A model generated the notes under the pieces. The model was given only the letters and a program-made list of their open reading frames with translations. It made no database searches and was not told where the DNA came from. A DNA stretch of 64,000 nucleotides, taken from assembly GCA_018907035.1 (NCBI GenBank), contig JACCIC010000190.1, positions 930,001-994,000 on the forward strand, given 5' to 3'. The position numbers were made by a program, and so were the translations under genes. How positions within the stretch are numbered: the first letter of the stretch is position 1; each line of letters starts with the position of its first letter. Of this stretch, positions 59,031 through 64,000 are shown one piece after another. The DNA comes from Sycobia sp. Sy_11 (lineage: Eukaryota; Arthropoda; Insecta; Hymenoptera; Epichrysomallidae).

Positions 59031-60107
59031 TTCGGCCGTATATCCCGGCATCGTTACACGAAGAGGTGTTTAAGCTATTCTACAACAATTCGCATCCGAG
59101 CGGGAAGGATACAGATAGACTCATCAGGCAGCAGTACGTGCGGCCAGACTTGTGTCGTGATATTTTAAAAAAATTCAAGGAATGCATCGAATGTCAGCTG
59201 GCGAAAGTAGCGCGACACAACAAACCGCGACCGGATCACTTCATGGCACCCGACGCGCGTTTTCAGCATATTCACGTCGCCATAGTCGGACCGCTAACAG
59301 CGCGAAACGATTACCAGTACATACTGACGATGATTGATCGATACTTCCGATGGCCAGAGGCCGTGCCTCTAGTCGACATCACCGCGACCGCCGTAGCAGA
59401 AGCAATCATGCAGCACTGGGCAGCGTGGTACGGAGCACCCGAAGTCGCCAGAATTGATCAGGGCCGTCAATTCGAGTCACGGTTATTCGAAGAACTTATG
59501 AAATTCTCAGGGTGTAAACGAATACGCACCACGTCTTACCATCCGGCCGCGAACGGCATCGTCGAGCGATGGCACCACGATCTGAAAGCCACAATGATGT
59601 GCCAAGCGGACAATCCGGACTGGCCGAAGATACTAACCGATTGTATAACTAGGTTTACGTACACGCGTACGAGGCGATGGAGGGGCTAGCCCAGCAGAAT
59701 ACTTGTACAGCACCAGGCTAAATATATCCGGGGCGTTCTACATCGACGAAGGCGTTGAACCCGATGACAGCGCATTTCTACGCGACCTTAAGGAGCAAAT
59801 GCGCCGTGTGCAACCTGCTAAGGTAGACCACATAAGTGTGAAGAGACCGTTCATCTACAAGGAGATGAACAAATGTACGCACGTGTTCCTACAGACGAAC
59901 CCGAGCCGCTCGACGCTCTGTCGACCGTATTCAGGACCGCACCGCGTAATCGAGCGCGATCCGAGTGGAAGGACCATGCGCATTAATGTGAATGGGCACG
60001 AGAAAACCGTATCAATAGAACGCGTGAAACCAATGCACTATCTCAATGAAGAGATAGACTGCAAAAGCGATGACGACGGATATCTCGAGCCCGCATTACC
60101 GCCGTAA
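59031..60107 (+). pseudogene. Integrase of the LRR element, first catalytic Asp lost
   Basis: It opens within the zinc domain (RPYIPASLHEEVF, then SHPSGKDTDRLIRQQYVR and CIECQ), then the DDE core. HIHVAIVGPL has A at the first catalytic Asp position; RIDQGRQFES keeps the second; ANGIVERWHHDLK keeps the Glu. A stop at 59687 and frame change follow, then the tail (GPHRVIERDPSGRTMRI, SIERVKPMHY) to TAA 60105. Integrates cDNA in active relatives; this copy is not expected to. Confidence 0.85.
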
Positions 60108-60125
60108 AGCGAGCCATGCGACTCG

Positions 60126-60490
60126 ATGCGAAAACGCGAGGAAGAGCGAACTAGCAATCACATCGTGATCGACCACGAGTCAGGCGAAATACGCGACGAC
60201 GGAGAAGACGACGACCGGGTAGTAAGACCGCGGAGCATCCTCAGGGGCAACTCGCAGCAACCCGAAGCGGGTAGTTCTGTGAGCGGCGCAAACTCAAATA
60301 CTGCGAGATCCAATGGCACGGGAAAGTACGCTATTCTGCAGCGACGCGATGGTGAGAGACGGACTAAGCATCGCCCGAATATTTTGCGAAGAAACGCTCG
60401 GTCGATCCACGACAACTCGCGCGAATCGGCGAACTGGCGGCAAAGTGCGACTCACATAAACCAACAAAAACGCGTTCGTTTTGCAGGTGA
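60126..60490 (+). CDS. Basic, hydrophilic ORF after integrase
   Basis: ATG 60126; the frame stays open to 60545 but probably ends usefully near the acceptor at 60486. Contains DHESGEIRDDGEDDD then Arg-rich segments (RPRSILRGNSQQP, RPNILRRNARSIHD, KRVRF). It may be the pol C-terminal extension or a separate nucleic-acid-binding peptide. No domain recognised. Confidence 0.35.
60470..60486 (+). promoter_or_regulatory. Splice acceptor upstream of LRR gene
   Basis: CGTTCGTTTTGCAG ends at 60486; the first in-frame ATG is 60505. Same arrangement as the errantivirus env acceptor at 40773, suggesting expression from a spliced subgenomic RNA. Confidence 0.5.
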
Positions 60491-60504
60491 AGGAGCCCAC
60501 GGCT

Positions 60505-62267
60505 ATGCCGCTATGGCAAGTTTCCGAGCAGCTCAAAGCTGTTGAAAGGCTGCTGGAAGGCCTACCCCGGGGGCAGCTCCGCCTAAGCGGCGAGCTAGCC
60601 ATGATCGAACTCGAAAACTATAAGAAACAATTCATACAAAAGTACGAAAACAAGGCGTGTCAAATGCGGAAGGGAATGTTGCGGACGCTATCCAAAGAAA
60701 GGTTCGACCGCGATTACGTCCATCCGCGACTGGTGATAAACGGGAAACCCGCCCTCAGATTTTTTTGGTATAATATTAGGGTAGCTACTACTAAAAAGAA
60801 AGTTGCTAACTTCTTGACGCGCGAAGGCTTCCACGACGTTCGCGTGGAGAAAGTTTTTACAAACGGCCGCACCACGACTGCCACGTTCTACACTGCGAGT
60901 ATGGAGACGTCGTGTCGCCTGCAAGCTAGATCTTGCTTATCCGACTGAAGTGGCAATACCGGCAGGATCTCCCGAGCGCGTTAAGAGTCAAACCAACTAT
61001 ATGTGAGGCAGAAGCCGAGGATAGGTTAGAGTGCCTTCACGCTCCTCCTCTGCACCCCTTAGTGCAGTGGATGCTTGGATGCATCGAACTGCTAGAAAAG
61101 ATCACCGAGACGTTATCGGCATCAGATTTCACTAACCTGTACCGTGCACTGGACTACTCCAGTCAGTTTATCGGGCTTAGCGCTCACTTTGCGGCATCAA
61201 ACCAGTGGTACCGGGGAGCAGTCGCGATTACGAGAATGATCGAAGACGCATCGCGATTTAAGCTCAGATCGCTGAGTTTTGAAGCCCCCAACGTCGAAAT
61301 AGATGTCAACGTTGTAGAAAGGGTACTTAGAGCACAGAGCACACGCGCGCCCGGGAGAAAGCTCCAGATGGAATTTTTAGACGTATCCGACACGGAGGTA
61401 ACCGTCGAAGTGGTTAGGCTCATTTCGGAATCATATAAGACGAACAGCCTAGTCCTGGGCCCTGTGAGAGACACCTTCGACAACTTCCTTCGTGTGGAAG
61501 GTGTTAACCGCCTGACAGTGCTTAACAACTTACACTATCAGGCGGTCAGCCTCACCGTCGAACACTTCCCACATCTTCGGTGCCTCAAGCTGGTGAACTG
61601 CACCAAAGTGTACGTACGGCCGATCGTTCACTATGTAAAATCGAGTCAAACGTTGATAAAGTTCAATTTCGATAATTGCGCGTATCTCGACAAAGAGACA
61701 CACATTAGCCAAGTTTTTGCAGCGGTTGATTCTGGAAAGAATGTTCTCCAAGCATTTAGTTTCGAATATTCAGAGACACAGACCATACCACTAGATAACG
61801 GTTACGCGTGGCGAGTTCTAAAAGAGCCGCGGACGTTAAGATCGCTGCGCATCGACAACAACCCGTACCCGGAAGAATCGATCCTCGCTATTATCGCGAA
61901 CTCCACAGCGTTAGAGGAGATCAGCATATGCGGCATAACAGTTCCCGACAACTTTTAGGTTGACAGTTGTGCCGATTTACGATCAACGAGTATGAATTAC
62001 TACTCCAACATGGACAACTTGCTTGTGAACCTGAGCGTAAGGGGGATTCACAAGGTGAGCATCGTCAGCAAGCTGGGGAAAAAGAAGACGTGACCAATTA
62101 GCGAACGATTTATAGCGAACATGGCGCGGTTTAGCCGGAGTTTCTATGCTCACCTAGTTAACTGTAAGATCAATGTATCCGCACACCTGACACGGCAACT
62201 CAACCACGAAGGGCCGAAGATCGAACTGGTGGAAAATAGTGTAACCGGCCAGCGAGCGTACACATAG
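60505..62267 (+). pseudogene. Leucine-rich-repeat-like gene in env position
   Basis: About 585 codons in three steps: ATG 60505 to a frame change at about 60927-60948, then one frame to TAG 61956, on to TGA 62091, and on to TAG 62265. N-terminal third: charged, helical (ELAMIELENYKKQFIQKYEN) with a compact FFWYNIRVATTKKKVANFL segment. From about 61350 irregular LRRs: LQMEFLDVSDTEV, LRCLKLVNCTKVYV, LIKFNFDNCAYL, LRSLRIDNNPY, LEEISICGITV, LVNLSVRGIHKVSI. This is the F-box/LRR or ribonuclease-inhibitor style, not Env: no signal peptide, furin site or membrane span. It is probably a captured or domesticated host gene, or an accessory gene of this element family. Substrate and partners unknown. 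Confidence 0.7.
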
Positions 62268-62566
62268 TATAGATTTTATGCGAGCAAAGCGAATGTAATA
62301 TAGGCAAATAGTAAGTGTAAGAACAAATTATGTAAATTAGTTATAAATAAATAAAAAAAAACACCAGCGCATGTATGCGATTCCTAGTTTTAAGACATAG
62401 AATATGAGGAATGTAAACCAATGAACACTAGTGTATAACAAGTAAAATCATGAACGTATCTAAGCATGTAGCGAGCACGATCAGCAAACAATAAAGAGAG
62501 AAAAACTTCTATCGTTTTTTTTCTGTACAAGTAGTATGTCGACTTTTCGACGCATAGAAAAGTCAC
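62268..62566 (+). other. 3' untranslated region of the LRR element
   Basis: Between the LRR gene and the polypurine tract; A-rich, no ORF. Confidence 0.6.
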
Positions 62567-62584
62567 AAAAATGGGGACGAGTGA
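62567..62584 (+). other. Polypurine tract
   Basis: AAAATGGGGACGAGTGA directly precedes the 3' LTR. Confidence 0.55.
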
Positions 62585-62885
62585 TGTAGGGACTGTACAC
62601 TAAAGTAAGTATATAACGACGGCGCAAACAATAGTGAGTACGTACGAGCGGCGGCCCCCCCCCCCGACGGCGTGGTGGGGGCCACGAGCATCGAGGCGCG
62701 CAGCAGCGGCCGCACGCAACCACTCTCCTCGAATCAAGCCTCGGCGTAGGTTACTGCTACCGGGACAGTATCGTCATATCTAGATAATAAAGCTGATAGT
62801 TATTAATTACGAGTCTTGAGGTATTTCTCCTATTCCATAACATCGATACGTAGGCGGCGATGCTAATATTGGTACGAATCCTACA
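62585..62885 (+). repeat. 3' LTR
   Basis: TGTAGGGACTGTACAC to TACGAATCCTACA, TG...CA, aligned along its length with the 5' LTR. Confidence 0.9.
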
Positions 62886-63310
62886 ATATTATTTAATATA
62901 TATAATTCAATACAGAGCTCTTTCGAAAAAAGTTCCAGGTTTGTACAAAAAACTGATCAAAATTCTAAATAGATAGATTACGTAGGTTTTGGGACTATTT
63001 GAATAAAAACGTATAAATCATATCAAAATATACGTCTTGTTTTCCATGCAATTGTTCTCTAAAGGGAAAAATAAAACTGAATAGAAAAAATCAATTGAAA
63101 AAGAAATTGCAAAAAAAATTGGTGAAAATAATTTGTGAGATAAAAAAATTTTTTTATAAAACCAGTTTAAAAAAAATATAAGGAAAAAAATATTTCCAAA
63201 ATTTAAAGAAAAATTTTTTGAATAAAACCGATTTAAAAAATAGGTTGAAATAAAATTAGTTAAAAAAAGGTAAAAAAGTACGAAATATCGATAGACTAAT
63301 AACGTATAAT
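62886..63310 (+). repeat. Dispersed repeat R, copy 2, block A
   Basis: Matches 10254-10690 directly (ATTATTTAATATATAT, AATACAGA, TTTTCCATGCAATTGTTCTC, AATAGGTTGAAATAAAATTA). Confidence 0.7.
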
Positions 63311-63619
63311 AAACTACTTATTATCTCTGTGTAAACTATACATACTGTTATTTATGGGTATACATATAAAATGTACTTAGACATTTGTTTTAATGATCTG
63401 TTGTTCTCAGCTGTAATTTTATTATATAATTTATTTTTTGTTAAGCTATCTCGGAAATTTTTGAAAATATGTTATTCAAATATTGTTCTGATATATGAAC
63501 ATTTGTTTTTGTTTTTCCACGAATATATTTATATATAGAAATGTTTTTAGTTTACTGATAAAAATCTAGCAATATATTATTATTAGAATATTATTTAATA
63601 GAATAAAACTTATGTTTTA

Positions 63620-64000
63620 TATAAAATTGTTTGATTAATAGATCTTTTATAGCTAAAATTTGTTATGTATAGCTGGTTTTGTTAACTATTTTAGAAGCTA
63701 AGATATTTGGAAACAACGTTCCGAGATCTTTTCAGATCTGCGATTTTCGCCAGACCACTTTGGAGTCTAAAAATGTGACAAAAGGAGTTTTCAATTATAT
63801 TTTACATGAGTTTACAGTCCTATAACAAATACTGTTGGGGAATTTTCGACCATATTATCTGACTAAGCCCTTTTTAATCAACTCTATAAATTAAAAAATC
63901 ATCAACGTTTGAAAAGAAGTTCATTGACATAGTTAAATTGGGATGTGTAGCACTCACTTCGAAAAATCTGATTGATCACGTGAGATGTCTTAGATATTGT
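63620..64000 (-). repeat. Dispersed repeat R, copy 2, block B (inverted)
   Basis: Reverse complement of 10724-11155. It continues past the window edge. The 63311-63619 stretch between blocks A and B is AT-rich with no gene. Confidence 0.7.

Larger units (their letters stand above)
56090..62885 (+). mobile_element. LTR retrotransposon carrying a leucine-rich-repeat gene, RT-less
   Basis: LTRs at 56090-56412 and 62585-62885, ATAT(T) on both outer sides (56086-56090, 62886-62890), PBS and polypurine tract in place. Inside: long GC-rich leader, gag, integrase, integrase tail, a basic ORF, then an LRR-like ORF where env would be. Protease, RT and RNase H are missing, so movement would need help in trans. 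LTRs differ at about 16 of 300 positions plus a 21-base indel, so the insertion is of similar age to the errantivirus. Far richer in GC than its surroundings. Confidence 0.88.

Overview
This is an AT-rich eukaryotic nuclear window with no prokaryotic operon structure. The content fits an insect, most likely a hymenopteran such as an ant. It has many mariner copies with TA target duplications, R1-clade non-LTR remnants, several Ty3/gypsy elements including an errantivirus with env, dense TA, CT, CA and AAT microsatellites, and one compact six-exon host gene with short AT-rich introns. The taxon is an inference.

Only one host gene is well supported: HGH1, an ARM-repeat eEF2-folding cofactor, at 27720-29664 (+). 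Its reading frame is intact across six exons. Almost everything else is mobile DNA in various states of decay.

Layout. 1-2.3 kb: R1-clade ORF1 plus endonuclease, without the reverse transcriptase. 3.3-4.5 kb: hairpin repeat. 5.6-6.2 kb: mariner remnant. 8.8-11.2 kb: dispersed repeat hosting a nearly full-length mariner. 11.3-18.3 kb: minus-strand Ty3/gypsy, mixed with an unclassified sequence (element X) and a possible minus-strand ORF. 18.3-22.3 kb: large inverted repeat with a mariner in its right arm. 23.7-25.0 kb: degenerate LTR piece and a third mariner. 26.2-27.7 kb: an AAGGTCA-containing repeat and a 0.4-kb palindrome just upstream of HGH1. 30-34.8 kb: second hairpin repeat, R1 3' end, tandem duplications. 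36.85-42.6 kb: complete errantivirus provirus with an env frame broken by a single stop. 42.6-43.8 kb: two mariner derivatives. 44-48.4 kb: a second gypsy of the tRNA-Lys-primed type. 50.4-53.7 kb: LTR pieces and a second copy of element X. 56.09-62.89 kb: an LTR element with target duplications. 62.9-64 kb: second copy of the dispersed repeat.

The most unusual object is the 56-63 kb LTR element. Its gag is fused to integrase (protease, RT and RNase H are missing). In the env position, behind a good splice-acceptor sequence, it carries a roughly 585-codon leucine-rich-repeat-like gene, now broken. Other points of interest are two mariner copies that share the same nonsense mutations but lie in unrelated flanks, a dispersed repeat whose two copies were each interrupted at nearly the same place by a different transposon, and hairpin repeats with a hammerhead-like core. 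Nothing here could be checked by alignment or database search; all family names rest on reading motifs.
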